Origin: Triatoma infestans
Lineage: Eukaryota; Arthropoda; Insecta; Hemiptera; Reduviidae
DNA: 64,000 nt
NCBI GenBank assembly: GCA_011037195.1
Contig: JAAEAF010012976.1
Location: forward strand, 158,421 to 222,420
Direction of reading: 5' to 3'
Each line of letters begins with the position of its first letter. The first letter of the stretch is position 1. The translations under genes and the position numbers were made by a program. Below the pieces are notes generated by a model, which did not search any database, was not told the origin of the DNA, and worked only from the letters and a program-made list of their open reading frames with translations. Of this stretch, positions 47,201 to 55,900 are shown one piece after another.

Positions 47201-50200
47201 TCTTTATGATTATCAACCATTAAATGAAGGCAGCTATGAAGGAAGGATATTAAATAGAATAGATAAAGAAAGGTTGGCTAAAGTAAGACTTGGTATGGTT
47301 CCCGTAAAATATCCGATCATACTTATAACTTCATCGGATTTATTATATTTTTAAAAATAGACATATTTTAGTATATATCCTAAGTGTTTCATTGGGTGAT
47401 TTGGTATATATGGATTTGTCTGTTGGGGTGGTGTGTGATAAACAGGTGTACGCTGGGAAAGACCTCCGCCTCCTGCAATGTCCGTCTCACACAACTTATC
47501 AACATTACATCATATTGCAGGTATCACCTCCTCGTCTTCCTTGCTTTATTAGCTTTTTATTTATTTTTCCTCTGATCCTTAGATACCGGACTTCAAAATA
47601 TTTCGTACCTAAAACTGAACGTACTACTTTTAGCTATGCAATAGGAAGGTGTGTTTCATGCACCTTGTTTGTAGGATTTTTTCTTTGCATGATTTTTCTA
47701 TTGTTGTATTTTCTCACCTATTTATAGTGTGTTTTGACATTTATCTGATGATTCACTCTGTTTTATGGATTGCATGGTGTGTGACATACATTAAAAATTC
47801 ACTCATACAATATTTTTATTAGTTTAGATTTTTTTTTTTTTATTTTTTGTTAATTTTAAATAGCCCCTTATAATTTCCTTCTTTTCATTTAAACACTATT
47901 TCACCAAAATCAGAGAATTACAAGGTAGCATGCTACTTTACTATTAATGTTTTTTTGTTCTTTTAATACACTTTTTTTTAATTTGCAATTAATTGTGCCA
48001 TATTTGGTGGACAAAAAAGAAATGTTTGCGCAAAAAAAAAAAAATAAGGCAATCACATATCTTTACGTTGTTACAGAAATGTGATATTTTTTTTATCTCA
48101 ATATTTCTACATTATTCACATCTCCAGATTTTATTGAATTGTGCGATTCAGCTTGCAGTTCCCGTTTAACGGATTTTCTGTCCAACTTCAGAGATATTTG
48201 GTAAATTCTTGGAGAACAAGTTTGACTATCACGTTTAAATGGCATGTTTGTGACTAGAGTTCAAATGGTGATAGTCAGCATGTGCACACTCCATTTTACC
48301 AAATACCCCTGAAGATAGTTTATTATGTACTATGTATCGACTGTGGGGAAAATATTTGCTGAGATTGGTAAAATCTTCATGAAACTGGACTTACCGTAAT
48401 GGTTTATGAAACGTAAATGAACCTTATAACAGCCAATCTTTATTGTTAAAATCCTCCTTAGAATTCCCAACGTTTCTGCACTACACGTGCCATTTTAATA
48501 GGGAATAATCTATTTGTTGTTATAACATTACTTATTTTCGTTTTATTTGAACGAATATTAGAACGAAGCCTCAGTATGTCAAATAAAACGAAAAATAAGT
48601 AATGTTATAACAACAAATAGATTATTCCCTATGAAAATGGCACGTGTAGTGCAGAAACGTTGGGAATTCTAAGGAGGATTTTAACAATAAAGATTGGCTG
48701 TTCATTTACGTTTCATAACCATTACAACAAGTATAAAACAGCTATAATAGTAACCATAATTAACTGGACTTACCCTTTCACATATACGTATTACTGGACT
48801 TAACAGATATTTCCGCGTTTGAAAACTTATTCAAATATGCGAGATGTTATAGGAGAGAGGTATTAACAACGTTGTCAATAACCTCAGTTTTGGAGTGCTT
48901 CGCCTTTTTATCTTTTCTTATTATTTCTTAATATAAATCTTCAAGTTGCATTTATACTAAGCAGCATCAACAACTAAATATTCGTTCCTCGACTCTTTAG
49001 GAAGATTTCATCGGATTCGAACCTCACAACTTGACCTTGAAGATATGACATATTTTCATTTCTTTATTTAGAGATTTTATTTATGTTTTGCCTTCTATTC
49101 TTTGTGACTATTGTTTGAATATTCCACCATGGATTTTTCGATGTATTTTTCTTTAAAAATCGGTGAGATAATCTTTGTTATCATAGCATACCTTTGATAT
49201 GTTTGGATATAACGTTTCTTTGCAGTTGTTTCTAAAAAGTAAAGTCAATAATTTGATATTGCCAGTGTTTCTTGGTATTTACTGTTCTTGCTGTTTACTC
49301 TTCAAGTTTTTTTTTAATATTACTAATTGGGAGCCGAGATTCAAGAAATATTACTTTCTATTGATCTATTACAATTGTAATAAAAGTTTAATATATTTAT
49401 TTAACATATTATGTCTTTAAGATAAAGAGTGTTCGATTTCTATTTTTGTTTTTTTCGAAGCTACATTCATTTTAGGTATTAATTTATATTCTAGGTGATA
49501 TTTAATTTAACTACTGTAAGTGGAAACGGTCATCGAGGATATTTTTTTTGTACTTTTGCCGCTCAACATTTTAATTTTATATGTCAGTTAATTCTTAAGA
49601 CATTGTGTCTTCAGTACCTTTCTTTATGACTGTGGTTTAACTTTTAAGATGATTCACAGTTGATCATCCATTATAATTGTTGACAGAACTAGATAAAAAT
49701 CGTAATGTACTACAGAATGTATTAGTAATAAATTTGATTATTATTTTAAATTCTTCTTTAAGTCCTGAAAGTTTTCTGGGGTCTCATCCCTAATTCACTA
49801 TAAACAATATATTTTAATTTTAAAATTGTGAATCCACATTAGCATTCAGCCGCTATTACTCACTCACACCTTGAGCGACATTTATTTCGATTGTGGCCAT
49901 TTCTCTTTTCTTTGTTCTTTTTTTTTTTTTTAATTTCTACTACTTATTTTCCGTTGCCATCTTTTTATTCTAAATATGTGTTTCAATTTTTTCACGCAGC
50001 CACAGGAAGATTATAGGTATATTAATTTCATTTTTTTATTTGCATTTAAAGTAAATTGTATTTTACTAATCGATAGAAAAAAAAAAAATGGATACAAAAT
50101 GGATATCTTCAAAAATATTTATTATAAATACATTAAATAAAATTGATAATGTTTATCATTTAATATAATTTTATAAATTATTCATTGTATTTGTTTTATG

Positions 50201-50270
50201 CTTAATTACAGGAGACTTGGGCAAAGCCGTTAGTGAACTTGTAAGTGCGATAACAGAAGACACAACATAA
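34867..50270 (+). CDS. Dys: Dystrophin, C-terminal part (15 exons, 5' end outside window or unrecognised)
   Basis: Dystrophin links cortical actin to the membrane dystroglycan complex and recruits syntrophin and dystrobrevin through its C-terminus. The spliced reading frame (exons 34867-34995, 37439-37569, 37953-38108, 38243-38379, 38467-38671, 38925-39010, 39106-39290, 39398-39540, 39698-39809, 41875-42146, 42292-42429, 43848-44091, 44422-44518, 47446-47520, 50212-50270) is 2169 nt, 722 residues plus TAA. Every junction is GT-AG and every phase matches. Domains in order: end of the last spectrin-like repeat (about residues 1-90), WW (about 115-150), EF-hand region (150-345), ZZ finger (355-410), syntrophin-binding linker, leucine-rich coiled coil (about 560-640) and a conserved tail. 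Identity is very high to animal dystrophins around WW-EF-ZZ. No start codon is assigned because the first exon seen is internal. Upstream exons were not found in the 34.8 kb to the left. Confidence 0.96.
35282..35635. repeat. Short element with perfect 24-bp terminal inverted repeats
   Basis: 35282-35305 (TGTTATGCATCAATTGACCA and AGCG) is the exact reverse complement of 35612-35635. It encloses 306 bp with no coding, inside the dystrophin intron between exons A and B. No clear target-site duplication. Candidate MITE. Confidence 0.75.
36676..36860 (-). mobile_element. tRNA-derived SINE, family 1, partial, in Dys intron
   Basis: On the + strand GGAGCCTTCTCGGTGCACTG, then GCAGTGTTCTTATCTACAGA, then GTAGAGGCTCCTAGGAAGAG are the inverse of the family body. 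The tRNA-like head is largely lost after AAGATCTAATGG. Confidence 0.8.
37439..37569 (+). CDS. Dys: Dys exon B: end of last spectrin-like repeat
   Basis: Phase 0 in, phase 2 out. Acceptor TTTGTCAG, donor GTCAGT. It reads [18 protein letters not shown] and runs to VDDLNAR, completing the helical repeat that precedes the WW domain in all dystrophins. Confidence 0.92.
37953..38108 (+). CDS. Dys: Dys exon C: linker and first half of WW domain
   Basis: Phase 2 in, phase 2 out. It encodes the WRAIQ segment, a Ser/Gly/Pro linker, then the first WW tryptophan in [16 protein letters not shown]. The WW domain binds the PPxY motif of beta-dystroglycan together with the EF region. The intron splits the WW domain after the YYI(N) strand. 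Confidence 0.96.
38243..38379 (+). CDS. Dys: Dys exon D: second half of WW, start of EF-hand region
   Basis: Phase 2 in, phase 1 out. It contains [16 protein letters not shown] with the second WW tryptophan, then the helix [16 protein letters not shown] that opens the EF-hand region. Donor is GTGAGT. Confidence 0.96.
38467..38671 (+). CDS. Dys: Dys exon E: EF-hand region
   Basis: Phase 1 in, phase 2 out. It encodes the first EF-hand-like block, including the conserved segment [18 protein letters not shown]. The exon is preceded by a short 87-nt intron. Confidence 0.96.
38925..39010 (+). CDS. Dys: Dys exon F: EF-hand region
   Basis: Phase 2 in, phase 1 out. It encodes [20 protein letters not shown], the second EF-hand-like core, followed by HLEQKYR. 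Acceptor TTTTTACAG, donor GTAAGA. Confidence 0.96.
39106..39290 (+). CDS. Dys: Dys exon G: second EF-hand block
   Basis: Phase 1 in, phase 0 out. It includes [18 protein letters not shown] and [11 protein letters not shown], among the most invariant stretches in the dystrophin and dystrobrevin family. Confidence 0.97.
39398..39540 (+). CDS. Dys: Dys exon H: end of EF region, start of ZZ finger
   Basis: Phase 0 in, phase 2 out. It encodes [20 protein letters not shown] and then the first ZZ cysteine pair in [13 protein letters not shown]. Confidence 0.97.
39698..39809 (+). CDS. Dys: Dys exon I: ZZ zinc finger
   Basis: Phase 2 in, phase 0 out. It supplies the remaining ZZ zinc ligands: the CLKC pair, the CQTC pair and the two histidines in [12 protein letters not shown]. 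The ZZ finger stabilises binding to beta-dystroglycan. The next intron (2.1 kb) holds a LINE RNase H remnant and a long (TG)n(AG)n tract. Confidence 0.97.
40100..40540 (+). mobile_element. LINE RNase H and C-terminal fragment in Dys intron
   Basis: One frame reads [20 protein letters not shown] and continues [10 protein letters not shown], the 'V.WVPGHCG..GNE.AD.LAK' block of LINE RNase H domains, then stops. After a frame change comes [20 protein letters not shown] and [12 protein letters not shown], the conserved segment that follows RNase H in jockey-like LINEs. Same orientation as the host gene, dead. Confidence 0.85.
41229..41292. repeat. (TG)22 then (AG)10 microsatellite in Dys intron
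   Basis: A pure TG run from 41229 to 41272 continues as AG units to 41292. It lies between exons I and J. Confidence 0.95.
41700..41730 (+). other. Hammerhead-like motif, degenerate, in Dys intron
   Basis: CTAAAGATGGACGAACGTCC followed by GAAACCGGTC. Helix II (GGAC/GTCC), GAAA and ACCGGTC are intact, but the first core reads CTAAAGA instead of CTGANGA. Confidence 0.4.
41875..42146 (+). CDS. Dys: Dys exon J: post-ZZ conserved block and Pro/His-rich linker
   Basis: Phase 0 in, phase 2 out. It encodes [20 protein letters not shown] and [18 protein letters not shown], conserved in all dystrophins. A Pro/His-rich low-complexity linker follows, then [11 protein letters not shown], which opens the syntrophin-binding region. 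Confidence 0.96.
42292..42429 (+). CDS. Dys: Dys exon K: syntrophin-binding region
   Basis: Phase 2 in, phase 2 out. It encodes [20 protein letters not shown] and the [20 protein letters not shown] helix, corresponding to the syntrophin-binding helices of other dystrophins. Confidence 0.95.
42573..42884. repeat. Foldback element in Dys intron K-L
   Basis: AATGTTAAACTTCAAAACAT and GACACTTTACATTTTATTTT on the left (42657-42707) are reverse-complementary to 42766-42820 without mismatch over about 50 bp. Outer parts (GCCAACGTTTCGACAC at left, GTTGAAACGTTAGC at right) are imperfect. No coding. Confidence 0.85.
43848..44091 (+). CDS. Dys: Dys exon L: leucine-rich coiled coil
   Basis: Phase 2 in, phase 0 out. 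A Ser/Gly-rich spacer separates two helical parts. The second holds [20 protein letters not shown] and continues with leucine heptads; this is the dystrobrevin-binding coiled coil. Confidence 0.96.
44422..44518 (+). CDS. Dys: Dys exon M: post-coiled-coil linker
   Basis: Phase 0 in, phase 1 out. It encodes a polar linker ([16 protein letters not shown], then [15 protein letters not shown]). Acceptor ATTTTAG, donor GTTTGT. Sequence is not conserved, but the frame and splice phases connect exon L to exons N or O. Confidence 0.85.
45918..46112 (-). mobile_element. tRNA-derived SINE, family 1, in Dys intron
   Basis: Reverse complement gives GGGTTTACCCCAGTGG, B box GGTCTCGGGTTCGAGTCC, body TTCCTATGAGCCTCTTCAGC and CCCGATGATGGGCAATGAAC. 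It sits between exons M and N, opposite to the direction of transcription. Confidence 0.8.
47446..47520 (+). CDS. Dys: Dys exon N: 75-nt cassette exon, first half of conserved tail
   Basis: Exactly 25 codons, phase 1 at both ends, so it can be included or skipped without changing frame. It encodes [20 protein letters not shown] followed by HHIA. The HN(x3)L(x)H(x)A pattern joins the DLG segment of exon O. Acceptor AAACAG, donor GTATCA. Support is homology of the tail and perfect phase, not transcript data. Confidence 0.8.
48396..48724. repeat. Foldback element in Dys intron N-O
   Basis: AATGGTTTATGAAACGTAAA at the left and TTTACGTTTCATAACCATTA at the right; the inner arms (for example GGAATAATCTATTTGTTGTT and ATAACATTACTTATTTTCGT) are matched at 48590-48640. 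Arms about 150 bp, spacer about 20 bp. It can form a long hairpin in the pre-mRNA upstream of the last exon. Confidence 0.88.
50212..50270 (+). CDS. Dys: Dys exon O: last coding exon and stop
   Basis: Phase 1 in. It encodes [19 protein letters not shown] and stops at TAA 50268-50270. The DLG(x)A and LVS(x2)T matches to other dystrophin tails identify it as the true end. The acceptor is CTTAATTACAG after a T-rich tract. Confidence 0.9.
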
Positions 50271-52764
50271 ACATATCTTATATTTATCATGAATGTAAAT
50301 ATACATATCACAAATCAAACATGAAATTTTATTATTTGACAAAAAAAAATGTAATAACTATAATAATAACAGCTCATAACTGTTAATAATTATAATATCT
50401 AAGGGATTAAATAAAAAAACTTGTCCTTTTCATATCACTCTTTAAATTACATTCCAATAGCTGATGTAATTATTCTAAAAATTTGACACTAATCAACTGA
50501 TTCTTCCCTAAGTCATATCAGTGTAAAAAAAAAAAAATTAAATTAAAAAAAGAAATGATATTAGTAGGCAATATATATATATCTATATATACATATAAAT
50601 ATATACATATATATATAATGTAATATGTAAGATTTGTTTCCCTTCTTTTTTTTTAAGAATCTGTCAGATTGGCCAGATTGTTGTATGTTATGTTAAAATT
50701 AAATATGTATTTGTATTGGTATACAATTTTATTTCCCTATTTGTTATCCTTATTATATTATTGGATATTTATGAGATAAACTCATCTATGGAACAGTAGA
50801 GAATCTTTATTATGTAAATTTCATACATCTAAATCAGAGGTTTTCAACGGTTTTTATGTTAAACTTACGTAACGTATACAAAATAAGGTGCAACACAAAA
50901 TTTTGAGAATTGCTAAGCACGAATAAGAGTGTTAAAATTTGAAGTAATTTTATTTCGAATGAATTACGCTACAAATGTTTTAGGCGCAAGAATATTAAAA
51001 CTAGGATGCATTTCAAGCAACATATTTAGGTTAATGCGAAAAAAAAAGTATAAAAAATTTTGAAATTTATGATAAAAATTTCCACAATATCAAAATAAAA
51101 AATCTGATGAAATTAAAAACATTCTCTCCGAATATGGAAATATCACATTCAGCATTATACGGCCTTTATTCACACAAATTGAAACTTTTTTGGTTTTTTT
51201 AAGAAAAACTATGGAAACTGCGAAATGTGTCTAATTTTCGAAATTGAAAATTCAATATAAAAAAAAACTGTTTTGATATTTCCTTAGAGGAAAAAACTGT
51301 AGTGTCTGAATGCGTGTAGGTTAATTAACATAACACAAAAAAAAAATCGCAGGAAGTTGAAACTTGATATTGCATTCAAGTATTGCAAGATATCGGAAAG
51401 TAAGGATTGAAATATTCAGTTAACTCAAAATACCATTTTGTTTATTTTTCAATTTTCCTAATTCCTAACATAGTACAAATTAATAATGCATTAAAAAATC
51501 TACAACTTTTTATATATAAAATTTTTGCGAGAAAAATCCCTTTAGGATTGCCTAGAAAGTGGCTTTACTTTTATAACGCTCGCTTTTCTTTTTTTCCCAC
51601 CCATACATTTAAGAATAATTAAATGTTTTGCTAATAAGATTCCGGATTTAGAAGAAAATTGTAAGAGAAATTCGTCAGAATTTTAATAGCGTAATTTTTT
51701 TTTCTTTTTTTCAACCTAATTAAAACTTTCTCCATACGAACATATTATGTTATCTCTGAAAGATTTACTTATAACTTTTTTTTTTAATAAGGCGCCATAT
51801 AAACTGACATACACCTGCATTGTCGACTCCTGATTTTAATGAACATATAAATTGTAAGTTTATGTAATGGGAAAATTGGCAAACAAATTAAAATTATTTC
51901 AAACAAAGAAAGAGGAAGAATTTTATTTCTACTGCACATTATTTATATTTACACATTTCACATTTTCATTGTACCTTTAAGCAGCGTGTAAATATGCAAT
52001 AATGATAAGAAGCCTTCACTTTGAGTCTTTAATTTTTTCTTTACATATACTTTTTTATAACAATAATATTTGAAAGTCAAACTTTTCAGTTAAAAAAAAA
52101 ATACTGATTTTTTTTTTAAATTAAATCCTGAGTTATATTTTTAGTTAACTTTGATTTTAAAGCAAAATTGCTATCTATAATTCTCTTTAAAAAATGCAAG
52201 AATAAAAATGGTTTTTCTGAATCCCATTCCTCAATAATGGATGCTATTATGTTCATTTTATTTTTATTGACATTTTATAAATAAATAGTCTAATGTTCCA
52301 AACAATAATGCTGATAAATATAAGAACATAGATAAGATACCTAAAAAAGAATTTTCTACTATTGCAGTAACTTGGTAAATTACTGTATGTATTATCCAGT
52401 ACTGAGTCTCATCTGGGAATATTAATATTGTTTATTCTATGATGATGACATCATTCACGAGTGATTTTTTTCTTTATATTAAATAATTTCATCCCATGCA
52501 AATTTACAAGATATATTATTAATAAAGTAAACTAAAACACTATTCTCTAAACTATACAGTGTACTATATACTATCTACATTTATACAAACAAAGTGATTG
52601 ATTTTGTAGTCCATCAAACTATTCTACATAGAAATTTATATACAACAAACGTTTAACAGTCAAACAGCCTAATTACTTGCCTATGAATTATTAATACTTT
52701 TATACATAGTTTTAACGATAATTAAATGGAGTGTATTCCTTGTGATTCTTTCTGTCCCATCTTT
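50271..52764. other. Intergenic region between convergent Dys and NRF-6-like genes
   Basis: About 2.5 kb of AT-rich DNA that should contain both 3' UTRs. A (TA)n-like tract lies near 50569-50620. Around 51180-51620 there are weak traces of the ACTTCCGG-type repeat. I see no further coding sequence. Confidence 0.7.
50410..50415 (+). promoter_or_regulatory. Dys: Candidate polyadenylation signal of Dys
   Basis: First AATAAA hexamer on the + strand after the Dys stop codon, 140 nt downstream. The region is so AT-rich that chance matches are common, so true 3' end use is not established. Confidence 0.35.
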
Positions 52765-52902
52765 TTAGTGATTATTGATTTTAGACTTCCTCTTAGTAGG
52801 CGATATTATCCTTAATAAGGATACAATTGGTGCTTCAAACAGCAATGAAATCACAAACGACACTAAATATGACATTACTAGTTGGCCAATATACACTATG
52901 AT
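52765..52902 (-). CDS. NRF-6-like last exon
   Basis: It encodes the last membrane helix (LVMSYLVSFVISLLFEAPIV) and a basic tail ending RKSKINNH and TAA. FEAP near the end is usual in the family. The exon starts after GTTTACAG. Confidence 0.92.
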   Translation of the reverse strand: MIVYIGQLVMSYLVSFVISLLFEAPIVSLLRIISPTKRKSKINNH

Positions 52903-55900
52903 CTGTAAACAAATTATTTTATAAGTCTGCAGTCTACAATTTTACATAAAACTTTCTCTTATAATAAGCAAGTGCTTTTTCTTAATATATAAATATAGAT
53001 GAGAGGAAATTAACGATTTCAATAATTTTTTTGTAGCCAGCAAGTAAAATGCCTGGATAAAGTAAATTGGAAATTTTTGTCAGGGCACTATTTCTCTTAG
53101 CCTAGCTAAACATGTAAAAATTCAAAGTGAAATAGTATTATTCTGATTTTATATTAGGTCCACACATTTGAGTTGAGAGGACTAGATCTTTGAAATTTTA
53201 GAGACATTCATAAACCAACTAACTCATAATGCAACAATTTCTATAATTTTATCAAGCCACCTAAGCTGCATAAAACTCATTGATATAATCAATTGAACCG
53301 AATTAAACTGAAAAATAGATTATTTTAACTGAATCAGTAGTATAGAGGCCACCCAAGCATGTATTGCCACACCAGCATTTACTATTTCTCTCTCTAACTG
53401 GCTATTGCATTGGTGTTAAAAGTAATAGTTTAGTGGATAGGACATTCGCCTAAGGTTCCTTCTCCCCTAGGAGATTCCGGCTATTTGCATGAAAGAAGAT
53501 CCGCTTCTAAGATGCTCTAACTTTACTCTTGTATCAAAGAATAGAGGCGCTTGAGGAATGGTCTGCTATTCATTGCCTTGTCTTATTACTTATTTAAGAA
53601 TACTTACGCGGATTAATACACATCATTCCCCTTTCCCTTCATTAGTATCACGAACAGCTTCAGATGCTTTGATGGATAATCCAACAAACGAAGTTTTGGT
53701 GGCTCTCTTTCTAAAACTTGATAATGAGTACTTCTTCATGGTTGAATTTGGATCAATTATAGGTATTTGGATAAACTTCAATAGAATTTGAAGTAATGGA
53801 TTTAATGTCTAACTGAAGGCGCTGACGCTAACATTTATGTTCAAATTTATTCATCTCATATATATATTTATATGTCTAGCATACAAATAACCGTTTCAAA
53901 TATATCCAATTATAAGGTTATACTTGTCTGAATTTAACAGATGCGCCCTCGGCGAACTTAACGCACATCTTTTCCTATTTATTTCTCCGTTTGTCGAGAT
54001 AAGTAAATTTGTTCTGATTCACAGTCTATCAGCGCTTTTGCCCTTAATCACTTCATCTTAATTACTTTTCCCTGAATTTGGCATTGTAAATGACAAGAAA
54101 GGAAATATAAATTGAAGTATGAGTGTAATGTCTTAATTGAGAAGTAACAGAAGCTGGCGCAAATATATGTTCAAATTTTGTTCATCGTCTTATTTTAGCA
54201 GTTAAAAAATAGCTAAAATAGGTAGAATAGCTAATAAGTAAAATTTAAAAACTTGAAAAAAATACTTACCACCATTTCAATACCTAAATGAAGAGGCGTT
54301 TCCATTCTCAAGACAAAAACACGAGTAACAAATGGATGTACCAAGTATGCACAATATGTTACTCTACTAAAGGGATACAATATACTAGACGATAAGATGT
54401 TCGTAACAAAACCTGAAGCAAAATTTGTTATTTTAGTAAATTCATTCAATTTTTACTTGTGTATATTTTAAAATAATTGTTAATTTTACAACCTCCATAG
54501 CCTGTTGAACAAGCAATTACTATCCAGGATAAAGAAAAAGCCCAAGCTGAGTGTGATAACGAGGAAAAAGCAGCAGCTGAAATCGGGTGCAATTTACTTC
54601 CATACAAACCGAATATTAGAAACACTATTAGGATCGCTGATGCTAACCATCCTAGGATTAGAGTTACCTAAAAAATTATAATAATTTTGTTTTCAGTTTA
54701 ATTTCAGTTAATTTATTTACCATATTTATTAGTAGAGGTCATTTAGTCAATTTATTTCACCTTATTCATTTTAATTTTACAATCAGTTTTAAATAAAATC
54801 CACCCTACTGACATCCCTACTAAGTAAGGGCCTAATCTAGTCCATGGCTTGTCATAAATCTTGTCAAATAATGCCAATGGATCATCCTCACTAAAAAATA
54901 AGTAATAAATTATTTATAAAAACATTTACCAAACGCTTTCTTTATTAGAATATTCATTTCTTATTTTTTTTAAAAATCCATCATCTAATGAAATTAATAA
55001 AAATAATTTTGCTGTAACTCACTTAGGAACATGATTATTGTTGTAGGCAATCATAGCCGTTGTGGTCCATGAGCTCACCAAAAGAACTGACATGATACCA
55101 AGTGCAACCTTAAAATGTCTAGAAAATAATTTGTAGTTACTAGAATATTTAGATTCGCGAAGAATGACTTTGAAAAATTATATTAAAACTTACTTTACAG
55201 AAAATATGAGTAGTAAAGCGCCTAATATATAAAACTGGGTATCATCAGCTAGGTACCAACTCCAGAGCATACACTGAAATTATTAGTGCATTTATTACCA
55301 ACAAATCCCACAATTTTTAAAAATAATTATTAATAAAAATTATGAGGACAATATATGTAAATAAAATATTGAGTTAGATTAAAAAAAAAAAATTGTTATA
55401 AAAAATAATTGTCATAAATAATAAATATCTAAACATTATAATACATAATCTATATTGTCAAATTTATAAAAATATAAAGTAGAAAATTTGACAATAAATT
55501 TTTGTCATTTATTTGTGCAATTACCATATCTTCGACTGGAAACAGAGTGTTAATATAAAGCAGATTTCTCCACCAATATTTCGGACAGTTTATATAATCA
55601 AGTGTAGGTGTTTCAAAAACTGAATTATGATGAAACCATTTCATTGTGACTTGTAAACAACCAAGTACAAAGAAATATGGTGCTGTCAACCTGAAAAAAT
55701 AAAATTGTAATGAATATATTTATAAATATATATATACTAAGTGGTCCCCGCTTCCCTGCCCAACTCCCAGGTGAAGGATTGTCAAAAACAAATTGTAAGA
55801 ACACGCTACAATCCTCTTTAACAATAGGCTCCAACAGGTCCCACCAGCCACCTACCAGGCGGATGTAGTGGTAATAAACTTCCATCGAATACGGACAATA

